Positions 8,573 through 17,949 of a stretch of 64,000 bases of DNA are shown here, one piece after another. The stretch comes from Taishania sp036758285 (GTDB lineage: Bacteria > Bacteroidota > Bacteroidia > Flavobacteriales_D > Crocinitomicaceae). A program made the position numbers and the translations under genes. The notes beneath the pieces are model-generated. The model searched no databases. It saw only the letters and a program-made list of their open reading frames with translations, and was not told the origin of the DNA. Where the stretch lies: positions 1-64,000 of the forward strand of contig DAIOWV010000009.1 of assembly GCA_036758285.1 (NCBI GenBank), in the 5' to 3' direction. Each line of letters begins with the position of its first letter. The first letter of the stretch is position 1.

Positions 8573-11500
8573 TTATTTTAATAAATTAACATGACCTACA
8601 TATTGTTTCTTTTCATTTGAGGACTTGCTAAGAAGTTCAATTTTCCATGTATATGTTCCATCTTGACAACTATTTCCATCCATTCCGTAAGATCCATTCC
8701 AACCTATTTCAGCATCATGAGTTTCAAAAATTAATTCACCCCATCGATTAAAGATATACATTGTATAATTTTGCAGATCAAAGCCAGTTGAAAATACTGG
8801 TTTGAATACATCATTTATGTGATCATGATCAGGAGTAAATGTGTTAGGAACATAGAATAGTAATTCTTCTTTCAAATATACGATAGCCGTTGCGGTATCA
8901 ACACATCCAGCATTTGTAGACGCAATTAAGGTGATGATATAGGTACCCTCTTCATTATTTGGAAAGTGATGTACTGGTGAATGAGAATATTTTTCACCTG
9001 TTTCATCTCCAAATCTCCATATGTAATTTGTTGCACCAATTGATTGATTAATCATTTGTGATTCCCAGTTGGAAGTTGTTAATTCTGAAGGACTGGGATA
9101 AAAATCAGCAACTGGATTTGCTTCAACGCAAACATATTCTTCCATTGTCAATGTATTCTTACATCCTTCAGGCGTAGTTACTTCAAGCGTTACGTCAAAG
9201 CAACCAGGTTCGGTAAATACACTCGAAAAAGTTGCACAATTGTTTACAACTTCACCATTTCCTAAATACCAGGTACAGTTAGTAAAATTTCCCGTTGAAT
9301 TATTTGTAAATGTCGGTTCTATTGGTTGACAACCATACAAATTTTGACCAGTTATATCCATAGTAGGAATTGGGATCACATCTATTATCAAGCTATCTGT
9401 ATTTTTACAACCGTTATAATCTGTACCAGTTACCGTATACGTTGTGGTTCCTAAAGGTGGGGTAAAAGCGATGCCATTTGTTACGTGATGATTCCATTCG
9501 TAGATTTGTGCTCCACTAGCAGCTAAAATAACCGAAACCTTTTCACAAATAATAATATCATTCCCTGCATCAACAATTGGCAGATCATTAATTTTTATTT
9601 GTGTTGATACATTTTGATTTTGCTCACACCCAAGACTACTTCCCTCCCTAATATGAGTAATTGTGTAAATAAAAGTACCTAGTGTATCTGTTGGCTGTTG
9701 TATTACAGTATCAATCCCTGTTGATGTAACAATCAGAGGACTTCCTCCATTAATAGTGTATGTAAATGTATATGGTGTATCACCATTACTTCCTGTAAAC
9801 TGAACCTCTGGCAGAATAGTATCAAGATAACATGCTTTAGAAGGCAAAGAGATAGTTGCCATAGGCAAAGGTCTAATAATGACACTATCAACGGAATTTA
9901 AATGAACAGCACACATTGTTTCAGGATCCATTACGCTAATCAAAGTATACACATATGTATTGGGGATATTTGTTGGCTGAACGATTGTTACTGAATCGAC
10001 ACTTGTTGTTATTGTCTGAACAGGACCTCCATTTATGGTATAATCAAATGCATAACTACCTGTTAAACTATTAATTCCTCTAAAAGTAACAAAAGGATAT
10101 GGGGCTGTATCTTGGCATATCTCAATACTTCCGTTACTTATTGCAGCTGGAACAGGATTGATTCTGATGACTACAGAATCTGTTTGTACACCAATACATC
10201 CTGTTGCTGTATCTTCAATAGAAATCAACTTATATGTGTAAACGGTATCAAAAATTGTACTTATATCAATCACAGCAGTATTTGAACCAGAAGTAACCAT
10301 GGATTGTGGAGGGCTTCCATTGACAGAATAAGTAAATCGATATTCAGAAGTACTATTGCTACCTGTAAATGTGACACTAGAACCGGTAGAATTCTGACAA
10401 ACAATTGAAGAGCCTGTAATTGTTGCAGAGGGTATTGGATTCACAACAATAGTTTGATTTTGATTGATTAAATTTGTACATCCAGTAACAGAATCTGTAA
10501 CCCTTATGAGTTCATATACAAAGGTTCCCACAATATTTGTTGGTACATTTAAGGTTGCGGAATCATAACCTGACAATGAACTTAGGTTTTGAACAGCTCC
10601 ATTGTTTATTCTGTATGTAAAAATATAATTGCCTGAATAACCATCTGATCCTGTAAAGGTTATTAAAGGTGAGCTATCATTTCTACACACGACTGTTGTT
10701 CCTGAAATTTCTCCATAAGGTAACGGACTTACAACAATCGTTACGGTATCATTGATTAATCGTTGGCAGGATGAAATACTTGCATCAGAAATACTATCAA
10801 GTATAAATACAAAAGTATCAACAGTTAAACTTGAGACGTTTGTTGAAATACTGTGTGATGTACCTATTGTTGAAATCACTTGAGATATACCGTTCAATGT
10901 GTAATAAAAAGTATATGGAGCTGTTCCATTACTTCCAGAAAATGTTACTTGAGGATTACTGTCATTGACGCAAATAACGGTACTTCCAATTATTTCTCCA
11001 TGAGGTAGTGGATTAACGACAATTGTTACCAAATCATTTCCTGTTTGCATACAGATAGAAGGGCTATTATCCGAAATACTATCCAAAATAATTACAAAAG
11101 TATCTGCAATCAGGGTAGGTAGTGACAGAATTGTATCATTTGCAGTTGAAACAATGGTTTGATTTACTCCGTTTACTCTGTAATAAAAAGTATATGGAGC
11201 GATTCCATTACTTCCAGAGAAAGTTACTTGAGGATCGATATCATTGATACAGACAGTTGCATTTCCTGATACCATTCCTTGTGGTAAAGGATTGATAATT
11301 ACTGTTACTGTATCATTTTGTGTTTGCATACAAATAGAAGGGCTGGTATCTGAAATACTATCCAAAATAATTAGAAAAGTATCTGCAACCAGAGTAGGTA
11401 GTGACAGGATTGCATCATTTGCAGTTGAAACAATGGTTTGATTTACTCCATTTAATCGATAGTAAAATGTATATGGAGCTGTTCCACTACTTCCAGAGAA

Positions 11501-14086
11501 AGTTACTTGAGGATTATTATCATTGATACAGACAATTGCGTTTCCTGATACTGTACCTTGTGGTAAAGGATTTACAATTACTTCCAAAGTGTCATTTTGT
11601 GTGTGCATACATACAGAAGGACTGGTATCTGAAATACTATCCAAAATAATTAGAAAAGTATCTGCAACTAAAGTAGGTAGTGACAGAATTGTATCATTTG
11701 TTGTTGAAGTAATAGTTTGATTTACTCCGTTTAATCTGTAATGAAATGTATATGGAGCGATTCCATTATTTCCAGAAAATGTTACTTGGGGACTACTGTC
11801 ATTGACACAGACAATTGTACTTCCTGATACTGTTCCTTGTGGTAAGGGATTTACAATTACTTTTATTGTATCATTTATTAATTGTGTACAAATAGTTGGT
11901 TCATCATCTGATATGCTATCAAGAATAATCGTAAATGTATCTATAGCTACAGTAGGAATTAATATTGTAGTATCATCTTCCGTTGAGCTAATTGTATGGG
12001 GAATATCATTCAATCGATAATAAAATGTATATGGAGCTGTTCCATTACTACCAGTGAATGTAACTGTAGGGTTTTGTGAGTTATGACATACCTCGATATT
12101 TCCTAAGATAGTTCCCGTAGGTAAAGGGTGTATGATAATTGTAGATGTGCTATTTTGTCGCTGTTCACAACTTGTAGAACTGGCATCTTTTACACTAATT
12201 AGATTGTATATAAGTGTATCCGTAAGATTGGTTGGAGCAAAAACTGTTGCAGTATCTCCAACTGAAGTAATGGTAAGCGTATCCGGACCATAAGTATAAG
12301 TAAAAGTATATGGTGCTGTTCCCATAGAACCAATAAAATTGACCTGAGGTTCTTCCGAATCCTTACAAACAATGGTGTCTCCAGTTATTATAGCTTCAGG
12401 TAAAGGGTTAATTTCGATACAAACGGTATTGGAATAATGGTAGTCAGTATCGCAGTCCTGTATTGTAATTTCAGCCCTGTAACAGGAATTACCATTTGGA
12501 AGAATCCGCAATGTGTCATTATTTAAGGTATCATTTGTTGATGGATTAGTAAGGTATGACCAGGTATTTGTTAATGTATCAAGTAATTGCCATTTTACCG
12601 ACCCTTCAAAATTATTCGCCAACAACACAGTAAGAGTGTCACCAGCACAGATAGAAGTTGGAGTGCATATCTGCGGAACAATAACAGAGCGAGCCCCATA
12701 AATGTTAACCTGTGCAGTTTGATTCGTAAATAATGCCTCGGTAGCATCTGCTGCTGAACCATTTCCCATTGAGCCGTTTGTTCGATGACCTGTATAGAAA
12801 AAGTTATGAGAACATTCTTTGATGGCCATTGATAAATGTCCTGATGTTTCAATAGCAAGGATATCACTATTAAATGTACCTGTTGGCATTCCTGGATTAA
12901 GTCCAACATTTCCGGTACCTCTTCCTAGATGTCCTCCACTACTTCCTCCGAAATTATACATCACACCTGCTTTTGTCAGGATGGATATTGATGGAGATAC
13001 ATGGAAGTCATCATGTTCATTTGGTGATATCCAAGCGATATCCTCAAGAGGAGTTCCTGAAGTTATCATCGCATTTACCCATGAAAGTCTTTCAGTTGTT
13101 GTAAAATCACCTAATTGCCTACGACTATTATCTCCCATAGTAAAAAGTCGGCCATTTGTAGATAAGATATAATAAGATCTCCAATGTGTAAAGGTCCTAT
13201 GTGTTTTACCGCCTGTCATTCCAATCATTTTGATAGTTCCTACACCTGGAGGTAAAACCATTTGTGTTGCATAATCCCTTGAAACGGCTACTGTATTGTC
13301 TCCTAGATAGGTGTTCTCTCCCCAAGTCCAAAGTGTGTTGTCATCTTTTAGAGCAATAAAGCCAGCATACCATCCTCTGGTAGAAATAATTCCTGTAAGC
13401 GGAGTCGTGTTATTCACCATAACTTGAGACCATGCAGTATTGGTTCCTGTACTTCCATCTCCTCTTGCAAAACTATTCTGACTCAAGACATAAACTTCTC
13501 CTGAACAAGTTGTGATGGCCAAAGAATGTGATGTTCCAAAAAGCATTTTCACATCTAGAGGAGCTACACCTGGAGGTAAACCTTGTGGATTTCCTCCAAC
13601 GATAAGTGGCTGGAAAGTATTATTAGGTGTAAGTGAAGCATCTAAACAAACTCCTCTTATACCCCAAACAAAAAGACCATCTGTAGTTAAAACAACGTGT
13701 TGATGCCCATTAGGAGAACCTGCTGGAGGATCTATTAATCCCGTTGTGACTGCTTTTAAGTGAGTCCCTGTAATCGCAGGGTAAGTTGTATTTGTTAAAA
13801 GAGTTGGACTAAGAATAGCTCCTGTACCATTGTTTTGTAACTGTTGCCCCCAAACTGTAAAGATTTCATTTTCATTCCGAATGATGTTTGTATGAAATCC
13901 ACAAACTATGTTATCATATTCAATTGTTTCAGGGTTGTTATTTGAATTAATTCCATAATTTAAAAGATCAATCTTTGAACAACCTATTACATCTTCATCA
14001 TCAAACTCACATTGTGCAATTGTCCTATTAGCATAAATGAATGAAATAAAGATAAATAAGAGAATTTTATTTAATTTTTTCCTCAT
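8573..14086 (-). CDS. Giant secreted protein: RCC1-like propeller, ten Ig/PKD-like modules, T9SS type B tail
   Basis: The protein has 1837 aa from the ATG at 14086. A signal peptide ends about residue 25 (RTIAQ). Residues 30-470 contain about seven RCC1-like blades (HQHVVLTTDGLFVWG, HSLAITTCSGEVYVL, ALKDDNTLWTWGEN, ILSTNGRLFTMGDN, ILTKAGVMYNFGGS). Ten modules of 93-96 aa follow (about 560-1499), each opening like NPLPQGTVSGSTIVCVND. Then comes a divergent module, a PKD domain (WRFGDETGE) and the gliding-associated type B sorting domain (YVPNTFTPDHDHINDVFKP, ending YVGHVNLLK). Outer-surface display or release through T9SS is expected. The modules look like a stalk and the propeller like a binding head; both roles are inference. 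Its start overlaps the preceding gene by 20 nt. A longer start at 14128 would bypass the signal peptide. Confidence 0.88.
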   Translation of the reverse strand: MRKKLNKILLFIFISFIYANRTIAQCEFDDEDVIGCSKIDLLNYGINSNNNPETIEYDNIVCGFHTNIIRNENEIFTVWGQQLQNNGTGAILSPTLLTNTTYPAITGTHLKAVTTGLIDPPAGSPNGHQHVVLTTDGLFVWGIRGVCLDASLTPNNTFQPLIVGGNPQGLPPGVAPLDVKMLFGTSHSLAITTCSGEVYVLSQNSFARGDGSTGTNTAWSQVMVNNTTPLTGIISTRGWYAGFIALKDDNTLWTWGENTYLGDNTVAVSRDYATQMVLPPGVGTIKMIGMTGGKTHRTFTHWRSYYILSTNGRLFTMGDNSRRQLGDFTTTERLSWVNAMITSGTPLEDIAWISPNEHDDFHVSPSISILTKAGVMYNFGGSSGGHLGRGTGNVGLNPGMPTGTFNSDILAIETSGHLSMAIKECSHNFFYTGHRTNGSMGNGSAADATEALFTNQTAQVNIYGARSVIVPQICTPTSICAGDTLTVLLANNFEGSVKWQLLDTLTNTWSYLTNPSTNDTLNNDTLRILPNGNSCYRAEITIQDCDTDYHYSNTVCIEINPLPEAIITGDTIVCKDSEEPQVNFIGSMGTAPYTFTYTYGPDTLTITSVGDTATVFAPTNLTDTLIYNLISVKDASSTSCEQRQNSTSTIIIHPLPTGTILGNIEVCHNSQNPTVTFTGSNGTAPYTFYYRLNDIPHTISSTEDDTTILIPTVAIDTFTIILDSISDDEPTICTQLINDTIKVIVNPLPQGTVSGSTIVCVNDSSPQVTFSGNNGIAPYTFHYRLNGVNQTITSTTNDTILSLPTLVADTFLIILDSISDTSPSVCMHTQNDTLEVIVNPLPQGTVSGNAIVCINDNNPQVTFSGSSGTAPYTFYYRLNGVNQTIVSTANDAILSLPTLVADTFLIILDSISDTSPSICMQTQNDTVTVIINPLPQGMVSGNATVCINDIDPQVTFSGSNGIAPYTFYYRVNGVNQTIVSTANDTILSLPTLIADTFVIILDSISDNSPSICMQTGNDLVTIVVNPLPHGEIIGSTVICVNDSNPQVTFSGSNGTAPYTFYYTLNGISQVISTIGTSHSISTNVSSLTVDTFVFILDSISDASISSCQRLINDTVTIVVSPLPYGEISGTTVVCRNDSSPLITFTGSDGYSGNYIFTYRINNGAVQNLSSLSGYDSATLNVPTNIVGTFVYELIRVTDSVTGCTNLINQNQTIVVNPIPSATITGSSIVCQNSTGSSVTFTGSNSTSEYRFTYSVNGSPPQSMVTSGSNTAVIDISTIFDTVYTYKLISIEDTATGCIGVQTDSVVIRINPVPAAISNGSIEICQDTAPYPFVTFRGINSLTGSYAFDYTINGGPVQTITTSVDSVTIVQPTNIPNTYVYTLISVMDPETMCAVHLNSVDSVIIRPLPMATISLPSKACYLDTILPEVQFTGSNGDTPYTFTYTINGGSPLIVTSTGIDTVIQQPTDTLGTFIYTITHIREGSSLGCEQNQNVSTQIKINDLPIVDAGNDIIICEKVSVILAASGAQIYEWNHHVTNGIAFTPPLGTTTYTVTGTDYNGCKNTDSLIIDVIPIPTMDITGQNLYGCQPIEPTFTNNSTGNFTNCTWYLGNGEVVNNCATFSSVFTEPGCFDVTLEVTTPEGCKNTLTMEEYVCVEANPVADFYPSPSELTTSNWESQMINQSIGATNYIWRFGDETGEKYSHSPVHHFPNNEEGTYIITLIASTNAGCVDTATAIVYLKEELLFYVPNTFTPDHDHINDVFKPVFSTGFDLQNYTMYIFNRWGELIFETHDAEIGWNGSYGMDGNSCQDGTYTWKIELLSKSSNEKKQYVGHVNLLK
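9590..12409 (-). repeat. Ten tandem coding repeats, 279-288 bp each
   Basis: Module boundaries (the Asn/His/Ser/Arg of NPLP) fall at 12409, 12130, 11851, 11572, 11293, 11014, 10729, 10441, 10159, 9874 and 9589. The first five intervals are exactly 279 bp (93 codons); later ones are 282-288. Copies between 11014 and 11851 are nearly identical in DNA, pointing to recent duplication. Each holds one conserved Cys near the start (VCxND) and one near the end. Confidence 0.92.
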
Positions 14087-14714
14087 AAGCCCATGTTTGT
14101 AGTAATCCGTTTTGATCTGTAAAATCAAGTGAAATATAACAACTATCCGATATATATCCTTTACATGAATAAGTTAGTCGATAGGTGTCTTTTACAGTTT
14201 GTTTGTATGCGATTAATTTTGTATCCAAATTAACTCCAACTCCAGAGAAGTTTAATTTAATTTCTTTAAAATCATAGAGATATTCTTTATAGGTGTCAAT
14301 TTTTAAATCTATTTCTAAAAAAGAGTTTATTGAATTTTTTGAAATTAAAACATTGGAAAATGATGCTGTTTGTGTATCAAATTTAATCTTATAAGGTAAT
14401 ACAACTATTTCTGTAGTATCGCTTTGATTTGCCAAATCATTATTATGATTGTCTAAAAAAATAGCATAATATTTACCAGGAGTTGACATTAAAATATTAT
14501 TGATTACATGCCCTTTGCCTGAATGAAGAAGTTGATTGTTGTTATCAACTAATTTCCAGGATATTAATTGATTGTCGTCAGCAAAACAGCTTATTTCAAG
14601 AGAAGAATCATAAACCAAAGTAACTTGTTTTATATTCACTCCAAAATGTTCACAACAAAAGCAGTGGAATTCTATAAGTAGTGTTGTAATCAGTAAAAGT
14701 AGTAATCGCATCAT
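14067..14714 (-). CDS. Secreted or lipid-anchored protein of unknown function, coupled to the giant RCC1 protein
   Basis: The protein has 215 aa, and I do not recognise a family. The first 18 residues are a hydrophobic export signal (RLLLLLITTLLIEF), followed by a cysteine cluster (HCFCC). One of these cysteines could be lipidated, but no clean lipobox is seen. The rest is rich in beta-strand-like segments with many Asn/Asp and no repeats. Its stop codon lies 20 nt inside the next gene, so the two are translated from one mRNA and probably work together. The coupling suggests a periplasmic or outer membrane helper of the giant protein, which is inference. Two adjacent ATGs (MMRLL) leave the start ambiguous by one codon. 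Confidence 0.7.
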   Translation of the reverse strand: MMRLLLLLITTLLIEFHCFCCEHFGVNIKQVTLVYDSSLEISCFADDNQLISWKLVDNNNQLLHSGKGHVINNILMSTPGKYYAIFLDNHNNDLANQSDTTEIVVLPYKIKFDTQTASFSNVLISKNSINSFLEIDLKIDTYKEYLYDFKEIKLNFSGVGVNLDTKLIAYKQTVKDTYRLTYSCKGYISDSCYISLDFTDQNGLLQTWAYEEKIK

Positions 14715-14900
14715 AGAGTAGTAATTTTACATAAAAAATAATCTGATAAATTCAGGTTTAGGTCTATAATTACTCTAAAGGTACCCAATATTAACCTAAA
14801 AAACAATAAATTCACTTTCTTTTAATTCATTTTGAGTTTTTTGAATTTAAAATTCAAGTTGATTAATAAAGCGTTTTTACTTTTACTAATATTTTGGTAT

Positions 14901-14908
14901 TATCTTTG
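14901..14908 (+). promoter_or_regulatory. TAnnTTTG (-7) element for the 14944 lipoprotein gene
   Basis: TATCTTTG is an exact match 35 bp before the ATG. No TTG -33 box at the usual distance. Confidence 0.45.
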
Positions 14909-14943
14909 GGACTAGAAAATTATTTTACTAAAAATTATTAGAT

Positions 14944-15402
14944 ATGAAATTTTTCCACTTACTTTTTACAGGTCTATTAATTTTGTCTTGCGGGGCAAAA
15001 AAGAATAGTATAAACACGGAGCAAAAGGAAGATACTCAAGCAAAAAGTACTATTAAAGTTGATGCAGTTATTGGTCAATTTGCAAAAGAATCTGATCCAA
15101 TCACAACTATCGATACGGTATTTATTGAAGGTAATACAATGTATATAGATTTAACTTATGGTGGTGGATGCAAAGAACATGAGTTTGAAGTTATTGGCAG
15201 TTTGGCAATTGCAAAATCATATCCTCCAATTCGTTCTCTTCAAATTGTTCACAATGCAAATAATGATATGTGCAGAGCGCTTGTTAATGTTAGGTTAGAA
15301 GTGAATATTGAAAATGTTGCTTACAAACAAGAGGCTGGAAGCGAAATATATTATACTTTAGAGGGTTGGAATGAAAGAATTTATCATAAATATGTAAATT
15401 AA
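14944..15402 (+). CDS. Conserved lipoprotein of unknown function
   Basis: The protein has 152 aa. The N terminus is a lipoprotein signal with lipobox LILSC (Cys16), followed by a Lys/Glu/Thr-rich linker. A compact C-terminal part includes MYIDLTYGGGCKEHEFEV and IVHNANNDMCRAL. The two cysteines in that domain could pair in the periplasm. I do not know the function; similar small lipoproteins occur in other Flavobacteriales. It is followed 6 nt later by the DUF937-like gene, then elbB, so the three probably form one transcript ending at the terminator at 16598-16629. Confidence 0.75.
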   Translation: MKFFHLLFTGLLILSCGAKKNSINTEQKEDTQAKSTIKVDAVIGQFAKESDPITTIDTVFIEGNTMYIDLTYGGGCKEHEFEVIGSLAIAKSYPPIRSLQIVHNANNDMCRALVNVRLEVNIENVAYKQEAGSEIYYTLEGWNERIYHKYVN

Positions 15403-15408
15403 TAAATT

Positions 15409-15843
15409 ATGGATATACAATCTTTACTTGACAACCAAAATGTCAAAAATATTTTAAACAAGATTGGTGTAAATGAAGAACAACAAAAGAGTGTTATTAA
15501 GCAAGCATCTGAGTTTTTATCTTCAAAAATTTTAAATGATCCTAGTTCACTAACTAGTCTTTTTTCTTCCAATCCAAATACAAATTCTGAAAATGCTTCT
15601 CAATCATCTCTACAGGGAGATTTTTTAAAAGATTTAGTTGAAAAAGTTGGATTACCTGCTGATATAGCTGATAAGGTTTCAAGTTCACTTCCTGATATGT
15701 TGAAAGGATTTGATTTGAATTCTTTGACAGGTATTTTAGATACATTTACGGGTAATTCTAAGAGCGGTAAGAGTAAAAATTCAAAAGGTGGAGGTCTTTC
15801 TGGGGTTTTCGGAATGTTAACAAGTTTATTTGGAAAAAAATAG
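15409..15843 (+). CDS. DUF937-like small protein
   Basis: The protein has 144 aa with no signal peptide. It is built of predicted helices with repeated Leu/Ile spacing (IQSLLDNQNVKNILNKIGV, FLKDLVEKVGLPADIADKV), a Ser/Gly/Lys linker (about 120-133) and a short hydrophobic C terminus (FGMLTSLFGKK). The layout recalls DUF937/YidB-type helical proteins, whose function is not established. The assignment is tentative. It lies 6 nt after the lipoprotein gene and 6 nt before elbB, so it is operonic with both. Confidence 0.65.
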   Translation: MDIQSLLDNQNVKNILNKIGVNEEQQKSVIKQASEFLSSKILNDPSSLTSLFSSNPNTNSENASQSSLQGDFLKDLVEKVGLPADIADKVSSSLPDMLKGFDLNSLTGILDTFTGNSKSGKSKNSKGGGLSGVFGMLTSLFGKK

Positions 15844-15849
15844 TAATCG

Positions 15850-16533
15850 ATGAAAAAAATAGGTATACTTCTTTCTGGATGTGGTGTATATGATGGTGCT
15901 GAAATACAAGAGTCTTTATTTTCAATGCTTGCCATTGAAGAAATTGGGGCTGAAGTAGTTTCTATTTCTATCAATGAGAATCAGCATCATGTCATTAATC
16001 ATCTGACTGGTGAAGAAATGGCAGAGTCTAGAAATATGTTGGTTGAATCTGCTCGAATAGCAAGAGGGAACGTAATTGAATTAAATTCTTTGTCTGTAGA
16101 TGACATTGATGGATTGGTTATTCCTGGTGGATTTGGAAGTGCAAAAAACTTTACGAACTGGGCTTTTTCAGGTCCTACAGGAAATATTCATCCCGGGGTG
16201 AAGAAAATTATATTAGATGTGATTAATTCTCAAAAACCTTTAGTAGCATTGTGTGTAAGCCCTGTTGTTGTAGCTAAAGCACTAGAAAATTCTGGAATAA
16301 ATTACAATTTAACTATTGGCTCCAATGTCGATCCATCACCTTATGATATTAATGGGTTTTCTGATGGGTTAGTTAGTTTAGGTGCTAATACAGTTATGAA
16401 AACTATAACAGAAATAAATGTTGATGTTGAAAATAAAATCATTACGGCGCCTTGTTACATGATGGATGCAACTTTAATTGAAGTTAGAAATAATATCCAA
16501 CAAGCAATCAATGAGATGAAACAATTTTTATAA
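15850..16533 (+). CDS. elbB: ElbB/ES1 family glyoxalase-like protein
   Basis: The protein has 227 aa and belongs to the class I glutamine amidotransferase-like (DJ-1/PfpI related) ElbB family. The Escherichia coli homologue is linked to isoprenoid synthesis and has glyoxalase III activity. Visible markers are the start KIGILLSGCGVYDGAEIQES, the GGFGSAKN loop, the nucleophile Cys in LVALCVSPVV and a late TAPCYMM. It is cytosolic, with no signal peptide. It is the last gene of the likely three-gene unit beginning at 14944, and a strong terminator follows about 65 bp after its stop. Confidence 0.9.
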   Translation: MKKIGILLSGCGVYDGAEIQESLFSMLAIEEIGAEVVSISINENQHHVINHLTGEEMAESRNMLVESARIARGNVIELNSLSVDDIDGLVIPGGFGSAKNFTNWAFSGPTGNIHPGVKKIILDVINSQKPLVALCVSPVVVAKALENSGINYNLTIGSNVDPSPYDINGFSDGLVSLGANTVMKTITEINVDVENKIITAPCYMMDATLIEVRNNIQQAINEMKQFL

Positions 16534-16597
16534 TAGTTGTTCTATATCTGGTACTATAATAAGTAATACAGATTTATAGACATATAATTTATTATGT

Positions 16598-16635
16598 ATA
16601 TCCCAATAAACACCCGTTTATTGGGATATTTTGTT
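16598..16635 (+). terminator. Terminator after elbB
   Basis: A perfect 14-bp stem ATATCCCAATAAAC (16598-16611) with 16616-16629 closes a 4-nt loop, then TTTGTT. Confidence 0.85.
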
Positions 16636-16665
16636 CTAAGGCTGATTTAACTACTTATAGAAATC

Positions 16666-16707
16666 AAAACGGCTGCCTAAAATTTAGACAGCCGTTTTAA
16701 TTTTTTT
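16666..16707. terminator. Terminator between elbB and dnaN
   Basis: A 10-bp stem AAAACGGCTG (16666-16675) with 16689-16698 carries an A tract on one side and a T tract on the other. It can therefore end transcription from both convergent units. Confidence 0.8.
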
Positions 16708-16732
16708 ATTAACTAATCAAATAAATAATGTA

Positions 16733-17851
16733 CTATTTATTTAACATTACAGGCATTACCAACATCAATACATCTTCTTCTTGATTGGCATTTTCAGAAG
16801 GCATCAATAAACCAGCCCTACTTGGAATTGAAATTTCTAAGCGGACTTCTTTCGTGTCAATGTTATTTAACATTTCAAGTAAAAATCTCGAGTTGAAAGC
16901 AATTTCCATATCTTCTCCATCATAATTACAAGTTAAACGCTCATTTGCTTCATTTGAAAAATCTAAATCTTCAGCAGAAAGAGATAATTCAGAACCAATA
17001 AGTTTTAATTTAATTTGATGAGTTGTTTTATTTGCAAAAATAGAAACACGTTTAATAGAGCCTAAAAATTGAGATCGATCAATTGTCAATACATTCGGAT
17101 TTTCCTTTGGAATTACAGCTTCATAATTCGGATATTTTCCATCAATTAAGCGACACACCAATACGATGTCTCCAAACGTGAAAACCGCATTGGATTCATT
17201 ATATTCGATCAATACTTCAATATCAGAAGTAACATTTGAACGTAATAAATTCAAAGGTTTTTTAGGTAAGATAAATGAAGAAGTATTTTCTGCTGTTGAG
17301 TCAGTACGTCTATATCTAACCAACTTATGGGCATCTGTTGCAACAAAAATAATATCTTGTGGTGAGAATTGGCAGAATACGCCACTCATCACAGGTCTTA
17401 AATCGTCATTACCAGTCGCAAATAATGTTTTATTAATTGCAGAACTAATTATTTCACCAGAAACTCTAACAGAAGAACTGTTTTCTATTGTTGGAATTTT
17501 AGGAAATTCATCACCATTAAAACCAACCATTTTTGATTTACCATTATCGTATGCTATTTCAATTCCGAAATTAGGATATTCAACAGAAAATGTACAAGGT
17601 TGATCAGGTAAATTTTTCAATACGTCTAAAAGCAATTTCGCAGGAATAGCAATTTTCCCTGATTCATTCGCTTCTACTTCCATTGAAGTACGCATTGTTG
17701 TTTCTAAATCTGAAGCAGAAATAGTCAATTGACTATCATTGATTTCAAATAAAAAATTATCTAATATCGGCAATGTATTGCTAGTACTCAATACACCTGA
17801 AATACTTTGCAGATGTCTTAAAAGAGCCGTACTTGATGTTATAAAATTCAT
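16733..17851 (-). CDS. dnaN: DNA polymerase III sliding clamp (beta subunit)
   Basis: The protein has 372 aa, the usual length. It forms the dimeric ring that tethers the replicative polymerase to DNA. Three similar domains of about 120 aa are visible: an N-terminal part with LPILDNFLFEI and ISASDLETTMRT, a middle part with TGNDDLRPVMSGVF and VATDAHKLVRYRR, and a C-terminal part with GEDMEIAFNSRFLLEML. The end LMLVMPVMLNK matches the clamp C terminus. It lies downstream of gldF-gldG-DUF4340 on the same strand with a 98-bp spacer that carries its own exact TAnnTTTG element at 17873-17880, so it can be transcribed separately. Confidence 0.96.
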   Translation of the reverse strand: MNFITSSTALLRHLQSISGVLSTSNTLPILDNFLFEINDSQLTISASDLETTMRTSMEVEANESGKIAIPAKLLLDVLKNLPDQPCTFSVEYPNFGIEIAYDNGKSKMVGFNGDEFPKIPTIENSSSVRVSGEIISSAINKTLFATGNDDLRPVMSGVFCQFSPQDIIFVATDAHKLVRYRRTDSTAENTSSFILPKKPLNLLRSNVTSDIEVLIEYNESNAVFTFGDIVLVCRLIDGKYPNYEAVIPKENPNVLTIDRSQFLGSIKRVSIFANKTTHQIKLKLIGSELSLSAEDLDFSNEANERLTCNYDGEDMEIAFNSRFLLEMLNNIDTKEVRLEISIPSRAGLLMPSENANQEEDVLMLVMPVMLNK

Positions 17852-17872
17852 ATTTTTCTATATAATATTCTT

Positions 17873-17880
17873 CAAAAGTA
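17873..17880 (-). promoter_or_regulatory. TAnnTTTG (-7) element for dnaN
   Basis: The minus strand reads TACTTTTG, an exact match 21 bp before the dnaN ATG, in the 98-bp spacer after the gld operon. Confidence 0.55.
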
Positions 17881-17949
17881 TAAAGGATACTTATAATATT
17901 TAGATTAATACTATTTTTTTTTCCTTTACTTTTCAACAATTTAAATTAA

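Noticed and set aside
11244..12020. Three plus-strand ORFs of about 65-72 codons spaced by 279 bp
   Set aside because: They are antisense shadows of the repeated modules, which is why they look alike and are evenly spaced.
9590..12409. Regularly spaced repeats that could be a CRISPR-like or non-coding satellite array
   Set aside because: The repeats are long (279 bp), have no spacers, and encode protein modules in one open frame.
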